Assembly: GCA_002476625.1 (NCBI GenBank)
Contig: DLLC01000054.1
Span: forward strand, 28,804-43,249
DNA from: Porphyromonadaceae bacterium UBA7572
Lineage (GTDB): Bacteria; Bacteroidota; Bacteroidia; Bacteroidales; Muribaculaceae
Direction of reading: 5' to 3'
Length of the DNA stretch: 14,446 nucleotides
Shown: positions 1 through 6,693 of the stretch, piece by piece
How positions within the stretch are numbered: position 1 is the first letter of the stretch
Layout: each line of letters opens with the position of its first letter
Translations under genes and position numbers: made by a program
The notes under the pieces: generated by a model
Seen by the model: only the letters and a program-made list of their open reading frames with translations
The model's database searches: none
What the model was told of the DNA's origin: nothing

Positions 1-333
1 GATGTGCTGGTTGAAATCACAAAGAAGAAACTGCCGATTGATGGAGAGAACGGAGTGAAGGTGACAGAAGTCTCGAAGCACAGCCGCATATTGTTCATAA
101 CGTCAGATCTCTCAAATTCCGACATTTCCAAAGAGCAGTTGAAACAAAATCTTGCTCATTTAACCGCAGCCAGCATGTTTACAAAGGACGATCTTGAGAC
201 AGATCCGTTGATGCTGGAGGCCGTGAAAAGGGGGTATGATGTGGAGTTTGTGTATAAGAGCGACAAGTTTGCCGGCACTGAGCAGCTTCATTTCTCGAAT
301 TATTCCCTTAAAAAGGTGCTTGGCAATTATTAA
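1..333 (+). CDS. C-terminal part of an unidentified protein (5' truncated by window edge)
   Basis: The reading frame is open from the first base and ends with TAA at 331-333, giving 110 visible residues. The true start lies outside the window; the GTG at position 4 is just an internal valine codon. The fragment mixes short hydrophobic strands (RILFITSDL) with charged, Asn/Lys-rich helices and ends KKVLGNY. I see no signal peptide, membrane segment or catalytic motif, and I do not recognise the family. Codon choice is less GC-rich than in the suf genes that follow. It converges on sufS, and hairpins between 335 and 443 probably separate the two transcripts. Confidence 0.7.
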   Translation, partial: DVLVEITKKKLPIDGENGVKVTEVSKHSRILFITSDLSNSDISKEQLKQNLAHLTAASMFTKDDLETDPLMLEAVKRGYDVEFVYKSDKFAGTEQLHFSNYSLKKVLGNY

Positions 334-334
334 T

Positions 335-375
335 CCGGTGTGGGGGGGAGATATCGCTCACCCGGTGATTTTTTT
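335..375 (+). terminator. Terminator-like hairpin with T-run after the partial first gene
   Basis: CCGGTG at 335-340 can pair with CACCCGG at 359-365 with one bulged C. Alternatively TCAC (358-361) pairs with GTGA (365-368). The structure is followed by seven consecutive T at 369-375. It begins two bases after the stop codon of the + strand partial gene, which fits an intrinsic terminator. The stem is short, so this is moderate evidence. Confidence 0.45.
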
Positions 376-399
376 GTACAGGCAAACATTTGATTGTTA

Positions 400-443
400 A
401 ATAATAAATATGGACGCGGCACGCCGCGCCCATATTTATTATT
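400..443. terminator. Long near-perfect hairpin between convergent genes (bidirectional terminator candidate)
   Basis: A 14-bp arm (400-413) is perfectly complementary to 430-443. After one A/C mismatch the stem continues with CGCGG (415-419) pairing with CCGCG (424-428), leaving the 4-nt loop CACG. The outer stem is A/T only and the inner stem G/C only, so either strand would give a GC hairpin followed by a U-rich tract. It lies between a + strand gene ending at 333 and sufS ending at 465 on the minus strand, which suits a shared terminator. Confidence 0.65.
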
Positions 444-464
444 ATTATGCGTGATGTGGTGGCG

Positions 465-1685
465 TTAGAACATGGCGGCCACTCGGCGCACGGCTTCCAC
501 AAAGCGGTGCACTTCGTCGAGCGTGTTGTAGATGGCAAACGATGCCCTCACCATTCCTTGCACGCCATAGCGGTTCATCAGTGGCTGTGCGCAATGGTGG
601 CCTGTGCGCACCTCAAAACCGAGTTTGTCGAGCAGCAGTCCCATGTCGTAGCTGTTGATGTCGCCCACCAGGAATGAAATGACGGCGGCTTTATTCTGCG
701 CTGTGCCGAATATGCGCATGCCGTCGATGCTGAGCATCTCTCGCGTGGCTTCCTCCACAAGCTGGCGCTCATGGGCGGCAATGCTTTCGATGCCCAGGCT
801 GCCAATATAGTCGAGAGCCGCGCCAAATGCCGCGATGCCCACATAGTCGGGTGTGCCCGCCTCAAACTTGAATGGGAGGTCGGCATAGGTGGTGCGCTCG
901 AAGCTGACGGTGCTGATCATCTCGCCGCCGCCTTGATATGGCGACATGGAGGCAAGGCGGAATTTCTTGCCATAGAGCACGCCCACGCCTGTGGGGCCAT
1001 ACATCTTGTGTGCCGAGAATGCGTAGAAATCGCAGTCGAGGTCGCGCACGTCAATGGCAATGTGCGGAGCGGCCTGTGCGCCATCAACCAGCACTGGCAC
1101 TCCATGCCGGTGCGCAATGGCAATCATCTCTTTCACAGGGTTGATCGTGCCCAGCACATTCGACACATGGGCCAATGCCACAAATCGGGTCTGGTCGGTG
1201 AATAGGTCGGCATACTCCTCCAGGTTCACCTCGCCGGCATCGCTAATGGGCACCACGCGTATGCGTATGCGCTTTTCCTTGCCGATGAGCTGCCAAGGCA
1301 CGATGTTGCTGTGGTGTTCCATGGTGGTGAGGATAATTTCGTCGCCGTTGCACAGGCGGTCGCCATAGGTGGCCGCCACCAGGTTGATAGCCTCTGTGGT
1401 GCCTCTGGTAAACACGATTTCCTCAACTGACGAGGCATTGATGAATGCGCGCACTTTCTCGCGGGTGGCCTCCACCATATCGGTGGCCTCTCCCGAAAGC
1501 GTGTGCACGCCACGGTGCACATTGGCGCGGTGGTGGTAATACATGTCGTCGATGGCTTCCACCACACATTTAGGAGCCTGCGAGGTGGCCGCATTGTCGA
1601 AGTACACCATTTGGTGGCCATCGATCTGGCGCTGAAGAATGGGGTAGTCTGCTCTGATTGTATTGATTTTCGATTCGTCGAACAT
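465..1685 (-). CDS. sufS: SufS cysteine desulfurase (group II, PLP-dependent)
   Basis: This 406-residue protein removes sulfur from L-cysteine as a persulfide and feeds it to the SufBCD scaffold in the cytoplasm. The fold-type I hallmarks are in order: substrate-side H124 in MEHHSN, the PLP aspartate D201 in DGAQ, the Schiff-base lysine K227 in SAHK, and the persulfide cysteine C365 in RTGHHCAQP with R360 just before it and R380 after. The short active-site Cys loop and near-identity of these positions to E. coli SufS (K226, C364, R379) mark it as SufS rather than IscS/NifS. It is last in sufBCDS, 52 bp after sufD, with no obvious promoter of its own. No SufE or SufU sulfur-transfer partner follows it in the visible sequence. 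Confidence 0.96.
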   Translation of the reverse strand: MFDESKINTIRADYPILQRQIDGHQMVYFDNAATSQAPKCVVEAIDDMYYHHRANVHRGVHTLSGEATDMVEATREKVRAFINASSVEEIVFTRGTTEAINLVAATYGDRLCNGDEIILTTMEHHSNIVPWQLIGKEKRIRIRVVPISDAGEVNLEEYADLFTDQTRFVALAHVSNVLGTINPVKEMIAIAHRHGVPVLVDGAQAAPHIAIDVRDLDCDFYAFSAHKMYGPTGVGVLYGKKFRLASMSPYQGGGEMISTVSFERTTYADLPFKFEAGTPDYVGIAAFGAALDYIGSLGIESIAAHERQLVEEATREMLSIDGMRIFGTAQNKAAVISFLVGDINSYDMGLLLDKLGFEVRTGHHCAQPLMNRYGVQGMVRASFAIYNTLDEVHRFVEAVRRVAAMF

Positions 1686-1737
1686 ATATATTATTTATAG
1701 TAGTTTTTTTGTAAGGTGGGTGCTTTTTTATGTGTTT

Positions 1738-3099
1738 TTAATTTTGCTGCCGGCAGTTTGACGCAGAGCATTCGCCACAGGTGGCGAGCTGACCACGAAA
1801 TCGCTTCTCCACGAGGTGGTGCAGACGGTCTTTCAGCGCAGGAAGGCGCACTGCGTCGATCACATCGCTCATGAAAGCCTGCATCAGCAGCTGGCGCGCC
1901 TCCGCCTCGCTGATGCCGCGAGAGCGCATGTAGAACAGCGCCTCCTCGTCAAGCTGTCCGGTGGCAGAGCCGTGTGAGCAGTTCACGTCGTCGGTGTAGA
2001 TTTCGAGTTGTGGCTTGCTGTACATCTTGGCGCTTGCAGACGCCACAAGATTGCGGTTGCCCTGGTATGCCACAGTGCGGGGGCAATTTTCCTTCACGAG
2101 GATTTTGCCGGCGAATGCGCCAATGGCGTGGTCGGCCAGCACGTATTTAAACATTTCGTTGCTCACGCAGCGTGGCGCGTTGTGGCTGATGAAGGTGTGG
2201 TTGTCGATATGCTGTGCGGCAGATGCCACTGTCATGCCGAGAAGGTGTGTCTCGGCGTGCTCGCCGTTGATTTCCACATAATAGTCGTTGCGCGTGAGCC
2301 CGTTGAGCAGCGTGATACCGTCAATCAGCACATTGGAGCCTTCCTCTTGGCTGACGAACACCGACGACACGCGGTGTGTGCCGGCGCCTGTTTCTTCCAA
2401 GTCGTAGTAGTCGAACATTGCGCCCTTCTTCGCCACGATCTCCACCACTTGGCTCGACAGGTAGGCGTGCTCGGTGTCTTGTGTGTGGTCGCACACCAGC
2501 AGTTTGGCTTGTGCGCCTTCTTCGAGCACCACTAAGATGCGGCGCAACGCCATCACAGGGGCGGCAGCGTTGAAAATGTTCACCAGTTGGATAGGCTTTT
2601 CCACCACCACGCCTTTCGGCACATAGATGAGCATGCCGTCTTGTGCGAGCAGGGTGTTGAGTGCCACCTCTGGCTTCTGGATGTTGGCGAGCGTGCCGAG
2701 ATGCTGCGAGAGCACTTCGGGGTGCGAGGCCTGTGCCTGTGCGAAACTCTCCACCACCAGGCCATGTTGAGTGTTGCGCGCTGCGGTGCGGCTTTCTGCA
2801 AAAATGTCGTTGAAGAAGAAGTAGAGGCACGTGCTCATGTTGGGCACATCGCACCGAAACGATGCGGTCACGTCGGGTGCGAATGGCACACGATTGATGT
2901 TCACCCCATAGTCGGGCGCAAACACCTTCTCCAAGTCGGTGGCCTCATAGTCGTCTTGCCCTTTTCGGGGCAAGGAAGCTCCGTCGAGGGCGGCGAGCGC
3001 ACTGGCGCGCAGTGCATTCATTGCCTCTGGCGCATGGCTGTGGATGGCTTCGGAGTGCTGCCGGTAGAGGTCGATGTATTGTGTGAGTGAATTTGCCAT
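1738..3099 (-). CDS. sufD: SufD, Fe-S cluster assembly scaffold subunit
   Basis: SufD pairs with SufB and the SufC ATPase in the SufBC2D complex that builds [4Fe-4S] clusters. The 453-residue protein has the SufBD right-handed beta-helix core, seen in the run of hydrophobic strands around residues 155-330 and in AYQGNRNL (344-351). The conserved DVNCSHG motif (371-377) contains H376, matching the cluster-assembly histidine H360 of E. coli SufD. The helical tail ends in VEKRFRG. After it comes a short extension with three cysteines (CGECSASNC, 441-449), which E. coli SufD lacks. The start ATG lies 6 bp after the sufC stop codon, so the two are translationally linked. Confidence 0.95.
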   Translation of the reverse strand: MANSLTQYIDLYRQHSEAIHSHAPEAMNALRASALAALDGASLPRKGQDDYEATDLEKVFAPDYGVNINRVPFAPDVTASFRCDVPNMSTCLYFFFNDIFAESRTAARNTQHGLVVESFAQAQASHPEVLSQHLGTLANIQKPEVALNTLLAQDGMLIYVPKGVVVEKPIQLVNIFNAAAPVMALRRILVVLEEGAQAKLLVCDHTQDTEHAYLSSQVVEIVAKKGAMFDYYDLEETGAGTHRVSSVFVSQEEGSNVLIDGITLLNGLTRNDYYVEINGEHAETHLLGMTVASAAQHIDNHTFISHNAPRCVSNEMFKYVLADHAIGAFAGKILVKENCPRTVAYQGNRNLVASASAKMYSKPQLEIYTDDVNCSHGSATGQLDEEALFYMRSRGISEAEARQLLMQAFMSDVIDAVRLPALKDRLHHLVEKRFRGQLATCGECSASNCRQQN

Positions 3100-3105
3100 A
3101 GTGTG

Positions 3106-3867
3106 TTACTCTCCTTTTTTGTCCACTTGTTCCTTAATCCAGTCGTAGCCTTTTTCCTCAAGCTCCATCACCAGCTCAGGGCCGGCGCTCATCACGATGC
3201 GCCCCTTGTAGAGCACATGCACAAAATCGGGCTTGATATAGTCGAGCAGGCGCTGGTAGTGGGTGATGACGATGGTGGCATTGTTGGCGGTTTTCAGCGT
3301 GTTCACGCCTTCAGCCACAATGCGCAGCGCATCAATGTCGAGGCCGCTGTCGGTCTCGTCGAGAATGCTCAGCTTAGGCTCCAGCATAGCCATCTGGAAA
3401 ATTTCGTTGCGCTTCTTCTCACCGCCAGAGAATCCTTCGTTCACGGCGCGTGAGGCCAGTTTGCCGTCGAGCTGCACCACGGCGCGCTTCTCACGCATCA
3501 GCTTCAGGAAGTCGCTGGCGCCAAGCGGCTCCTGGCCGTAGTATTTGCGTTTTTCATTAATGGCGGCGCGCATGAAGTTCACCATCGACACCCCCGGGAT
3601 TTCCACCGGGTACTGGAAACTGAGAAACAGCCCTTCGTGGGCGCGGTCTTCTGGCGACATGGCTAGCAGGTCCTTGCCGTTGAACTGCACCTCGCCACCA
3701 GTCACGGTGTAGGCTGGATTGCCGGTGAGCACCGCGCTGAGCGTGCTTTTGCCAGAGCCGTTAGGCCCCATGATGGCATGAACTTCACCCGGCTTCACCG
3801 TGAGGTTGATGCCTTTTAAAATCTCCTTGCCTTCGATAGAAGCGCGTAAGTTTTTTATGTTAAGCAT
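3106..3867 (-). CDS. sufC: SufC, ABC-type ATPase of the Suf complex
   Basis: This soluble ABC ATPase drives conformational change in the SufBCD scaffold. Counting from the upstream in-frame ATG at 3876 (256 residues), it has Walker A GPNGSGKST (37-45), the Q-loop glutamine Q88 in FQYP, signature SGGEKKR (150-156), Walker B ILDETDSGLD (171-180) and the H-loop H206 in VITHYQ. I start it at the second ATG (3867, MLNIKNL, 253 residues), because SufC proteins generally begin with M-L/I-x-I-x-x-L directly before the first strand. The ATG at 3876 would add only MCN. No Shine-Dalgarno decides between them. It follows sufB after about 134 bp that contain short tandem repeats. Confidence 0.95.
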   Translation of the reverse strand: MLNIKNLRASIEGKEILKGINLTVKPGEVHAIMGPNGSGKSTLSAVLTGNPAYTVTGGEVQFNGKDLLAMSPEDRAHEGLFLSFQYPVEIPGVSMVNFMRAAINEKRKYYGQEPLGASDFLKLMREKRAVVQLDGKLASRAVNEGFSGGEKKRNEIFQMAMLEPKLSILDETDSGLDIDALRIVAEGVNTLKTANNATIVITHYQRLLDYIKPDFVHVLYKGRIVMSAGPELVMELEEKGYDWIKEQVDKKGE

Positions 3868-3935
3868 ATTGCACATTTGTTATGTGTGATGATTGTTTCT
3901 GATTTTTATTATTTTTTTTGGCGAGGTTTCTTGAG

Positions 3936-3971
3936 GCTCAATAGGCATAATATGCATAATAGGCTCAATAG
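3936..3971. repeat. Four tandem imperfect 9-mers in the sufB-sufC spacer
   Basis: Reading the + strand, four consecutive 9-base units are GCTCAATAG, GCATAATAT, GCATAATAG and GCTCAATAG. The first and last units are identical and the middle two differ from each other at one base. The central GCATAATATGC part is also partly self-complementary. The tract is in the untranslated spacer between sufC and sufB. Confidence 0.7.
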
Positions 3972-3979
3972 GTAACCCT

Positions 3980-4000
3980 CTAACTTCTAATTTCTAACAT
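3980..4000. repeat. Three imperfect 7-mers next to the sufB stop codon
   Basis: CTAACTT, CTAATTT and CTAACAT follow one another directly and end one base before the sufB stop codon. In the sense of the operon this reads as repeated TTAGAA-like units. It may be a simple AT-rich microrepeat with no function. Confidence 0.55.
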
Positions 4001-4001
4001 C

Positions 4002-5462
4002 CTATCCCACGCTGCCTTCGAGCGATATGCTGAGGAGCTTTTGTGCCTCCACTGCAAATTCCATAGGCAGCTTTGCCATCACCTCCTTGGCGTAGCCGTT
4101 CACGATAAGTCCCACGGCATCCTCGGTGCTGATGCCACGCTGGTTGCAGTAGAAAATCTGCTCCTCGTTAATTTTGCTGGTGGTGGCCTCGTGCTCCACT
4201 ACTGAAGAGTCGTTGCCCACCTCAATCACGGGGAATGTGTGCGCTCCGCTTGTGGGCGTGAGCAGCAGGCTGTCGCACTGGGTGTAGTTGCGGCAGCCGG
4301 TGGCCTTCGGCGCTATTTTCACCATGCCGCGGTAGCTGTTTTGGCTAAAGCCTGCGGATATGCCTTTCGACACGATGGTGCTGCGGCTGTTCTTGCCCAA
4401 GTGAATCATCTTGGTGCCGGTGTCGGCTTCTTGTCGGTTGCGCGTGAGCGCCACCGAGTAGAACTCGCCCACGGAATTGTCGCCTGCAAGGATGCAGCTG
4501 GGATATTTCCATGTGATGGCCGAGCCAGTCTCCACTTGCGTCCACGACAGCTTGCTGTGGTCGCCACGGCAGAGTCCGCGCTTAGTCACGAGGTTGTAGA
4601 TGCCGCCACGGCCGTCCTTGTCGCCCGGATACCAGTTCTGAACGGTGCTGTACTTCACTTCGGCGCGCTCCTCCACCACGATTTCCACGATGGCTGCATG
4701 GAGTTGGTTCTCGTCGCGCTGTGGCGCGGTGCAGCCTTCGAGGTAGGATACGTAGCTGTCGTCGTCGGCCACAATCAGCGTGCGCTCAAACTGCCCGGTC
4801 TGCGCGGCGTTGATGCGGAAGTATGAGGAAAGCTCCATGGGGCAGCGCACCCCTTTGGGAATGTAAACGAACGAGCCGTCGCTGAACACCGCTGAGTTGA
4901 GCGCCGCATAGAAATTATCGGTGTAGGGTACCACTGTGCCCATGTATTTTTTCACCAGGTCGGGATAGTCTTTCACCGCCTCGCTGATGGAGCAGAATAT
5001 CACGCCCAGCTCAGCGAGCTTCTCGCGGTAGGTGGTGTGCACGCTCACACTGTCCATGATGGCGTCCACCGCCATGCCCGACAGGCGCAACTGCTCTTCA
5101 AGGGGGATACCGAGCTTGTCGAAGGTTTTTTTCACTTCGGGGTCGATTTCCTTTTGCTTATTGTGGCGGCGGGGGGCCGCGTAATAGCTGATGTCCTGAA
5201 AGTCGATGTCGGGAATGTGCACATGCCCCCACTTGGGCTGTGGCAGGGTGAGCCAGTGGCGGAACGCCTTCAGGCGGAAGTTGAGCAGCCATTCCGGCTC
5301 GCCTTTCAGCTTGGAGATGTTGCGCACCACATCCTCGTTCAGCCCCTTGGGGATGACGGAGGTCTCCACATCGGTCACGAAGCCATATTTATATTCCTCG
5401 CCAGCAGCCTCGCTGATGATTTTCTTTTCTTCGTCTTTCTTATTTCCTTGAACTGGATTCAT
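4002..5462 (-). CDS. sufB: SufB, Fe-S cluster assembly scaffold subunit
   Basis: SufB is the main scaffold and sulfur acceptor of the SufBC2D complex. From the ATG at 5462 the protein has 486 residues, the usual length. It shows the N-terminal motif YKYGFVTDVE, the long SufBD beta-helix domain, RNYTQCDSLL with the cysteine C396 (matching E. coli C405), the stretch VGNDSSVVEHEATTSKI containing the conserved Glu-His, and the C-terminal helical region ending in KLPMEFAVEAQKL. An in-frame ATG at 5513 would add 17 residues (MEPACHK...) that do not resemble the family's N terminus, so I prefer 5462; both lie downstream of the promoter candidate. First gene of sufBCDS and divergent from pgeF. Confidence 0.95.
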   Translation of the reverse strand: MNPVQGNKKDEEKKIISEAAGEEYKYGFVTDVETSVIPKGLNEDVVRNISKLKGEPEWLLNFRLKAFRHWLTLPQPKWGHVHIPDIDFQDISYYAAPRRHNKQKEIDPEVKKTFDKLGIPLEEQLRLSGMAVDAIMDSVSVHTTYREKLAELGVIFCSISEAVKDYPDLVKKYMGTVVPYTDNFYAALNSAVFSDGSFVYIPKGVRCPMELSSYFRINAAQTGQFERTLIVADDDSYVSYLEGCTAPQRDENQLHAAIVEIVVEERAEVKYSTVQNWYPGDKDGRGGIYNLVTKRGLCRGDHSKLSWTQVETGSAITWKYPSCILAGDNSVGEFYSVALTRNRQEADTGTKMIHLGKNSRSTIVSKGISAGFSQNSYRGMVKIAPKATGCRNYTQCDSLLLTPTSGAHTFPVIEVGNDSSVVEHEATTSKINEEQIFYCNQRGISTEDAVGLIVNGYAKEVMAKLPMEFAVEAQKLLSISLEGSVG

Positions 5463-5540
5463 TATTGCTGTATCATTGTGGCGCTCAGATGCTTTGTGGC
5501 AAGCTGGCTCCACATTTCTAATTTCAAAGTGTTTAGCCTA

Positions 5541-5572
5541 CAAAATTACACATTTTTTTTGAGATTAGCAGT
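5541..5572 (-). promoter_or_regulatory. Candidate promoter of the sufBCDS operon
   Basis: On the minus strand 5541-5548 reads TAATTTTG, a perfect match to the Bacteroidales -7 consensus TAnnTTTG. The -33 position, 20 bp upstream (5569-5572), reads ACTG and is a poor match to TTTG. The implied start near 5535 gives a leader of about 70 nt to the ATG at 5462. I see no IscR- or Fur-like palindrome nearby. Confidence 0.45.
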
Positions 5573-5607
5573 ATCTGTGCAGTCAACTGCGCTTCTTGTG
5601 TGTGGCT

Positions 5608-5640
5608 TTTGTGGCACGGAGGAATTTTTTTGTAATTTTG
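5608..5640 (+). promoter_or_regulatory. Candidate promoter of pgeF
   Basis: TTTG at 5608-5611 and TAATTTTG at 5633-5640, with a 21-bp spacer, match the Bacteroidales sigma-ABfr consensus fully. The -7 box ends only four bases before the ATG at 5645, so the predicted transcription start nearly coincides with the start codon. Confidence 0.6.
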
Positions 5641-5644
5641 GGAT

Positions 5645-6454
5645 ATGATACAGAAAAATGAACATTCGCTTTTCCGCTTGCTTGAGTGGCCTCGCGGTGC
5701 TGGAAATGTGGTGGCGTTCAATACGCTGCGCGGAATGCCATCCGCTACCGACCCTTACAGTGAGCTTAACCTTTGCCACTACACGGGCGATGCCCCAGCG
5801 CATGTGAGGGCCGGGCGTGAGGCGCTGTGCGTGGCATTGCATATCGACGCCGACCATCTGGTGATGCCCCGCCAGACCCACACTTGTAATGTGGCGGTGG
5901 TGGACGAGGCGCTGATGGCGCTGTCGGCTGAGCAGCGCATGGCGCGCTTGCAGGATGTGGACGCGCTGGTCACTCGGCTCAAGGGAGTGTGTATAGGCGT
6001 GAACACTGCCGACTGTGTGAACATTTCGATTGCCGACCCTGTGGCGGGCATCGTAGGTGTGGCACATGCCGGGTGGCGTGGCACCGTTGGCCGAATTGCC
6101 GCCCACACCGTTGAGGCAATGGTGAGCCTTGGCGCCGACCCCTCGCGCTTGCAGGCGGTGATGGGCGCCAGCATTTGCCAAAGCTGTTTCGAGGTGGGCG
6201 ACGAGGTGCTCCTCCAGTTTGTGGCGCAGGGGTTTAGCGCCGAGTCCATCTGCAAGCGCAACCCGTCCACTGGCAAGGCGCATATCCATCTCCAGGAAGC
6301 CAACCGCCTTGTGCTGCTGGAGGCTGGGCTTCGGAGCGAAAACATTGTGTGGAACGGTGAGTGTAGCCGGTGTCTGCATCAGCGCTATTTCTCCGCCCGG
6401 CGGCTTGGCATCAGCTCAGGGCGCACCTTCACTGGTGTGATCATGCGCAAGTGA
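5645..6454 (+). CDS. pgeF: PgeF/YfiH family protein (Cu-oxidase_4, purine nucleoside phosphorylase-like)
   Basis: This 269-residue protein is often annotated as a polyphenol oxidase or laccase-domain protein. Family members (E. coli YfiH/PgeF, human LACC1) have zinc-dependent adenosine deaminase and purine nucleoside phosphorylase activity, and E. coli PgeF is linked to peptidoglycan precursor editing. The metal triad is present: H79 in MPRQTHT, C124 in NTADC and H141 in GVAHAGWRGT. Further family marks are ASICQSCFEVGDEV (175-188) and the C-terminal CSRCLHQRYFSARR. Length is normal and there is no signal peptide, so it is cytoplasmic. It is divergent from sufB and transcribed from its own promoter. 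The next in-frame ATG is codon 31, which would cut into the conserved fold, so the start at 5645 is favoured. Confidence 0.93.
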   Translation: MIQKNEHSLFRLLEWPRGAGNVVAFNTLRGMPSATDPYSELNLCHYTGDAPAHVRAGREALCVALHIDADHLVMPRQTHTCNVAVVDEALMALSAEQRMARLQDVDALVTRLKGVCIGVNTADCVNISIADPVAGIVGVAHAGWRGTVGRIAAHTVEAMVSLGADPSRLQAVMGASICQSCFEVGDEVLLQFVAQGFSAESICKRNPSTGKAHIHLQEANRLVLLEAGLRSENIVWNGECSRCLHQRYFSARRLGISSGRTFTGVIMRK

Positions 6455-6620
6455 TACTAATTTGCTGCATGGAGAATGCTCCACGCGGTGCTCTCGGATC
6501 TCTCAGAAAATATGAAGGCTGTGGGAGCGTATATACAAGGCTGCAGACCTTTGTGGTGTGGAGTGTCCTTGCTGTTGTGTGGCGCTCGGAGATAATGGAG
6601 ATAATAATGTGACAAAATTG

Positions 6621-6661
6621 AAGCGCCCTCGGGGATTTTTAAAAATATCCTGAGGGCGCTT
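6621..6661. terminator. Bidirectional terminator between pgeF and hppA
   Basis: A perfect 10-bp arm (AAGCGCCCTC, 6621-6630) pairs with GAGGGCGCTT (6652-6661). The stem can continue through GGAT/ATCC around an AT-only centre, TTTTTAAAAA. It lies between two convergent genes (pgeF ends 6454, hppA ends 6694), as expected for a shared terminator. There is no long U-tract on either side beyond TTCTCT, so efficiency is uncertain. The preceding 166 bp after pgeF hold no convincing gene. Confidence 0.65.
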
Positions 6662-6693
6662 CTCTAACAATTATAGGTATGAAAAAATAGATT

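Noticed and set aside
2008..2535. Long + strand reading frame opposite sufD (also 2587-3090, 4239-4826, 771-1205)
   Set aside because: It is antisense to well-supported suf genes and rich in His/Ala/Val/Cys runs typical of a complement of GC-biased codons; no family motif is visible.
5546..6379. 277-residue minus-strand frame opposite pgeF
   Set aside because: PgeF on the + strand has the conserved metal triad; the opposite frame has no recognisable domain and crosses the divergent promoter region.
6469..6612. Possible small protein after pgeF (begins MENAPRG)
   Set aside because: It is short, has no promoter or recognisable motif, and its codon choice is unlike the neighbouring genes; nothing separates it from chance.
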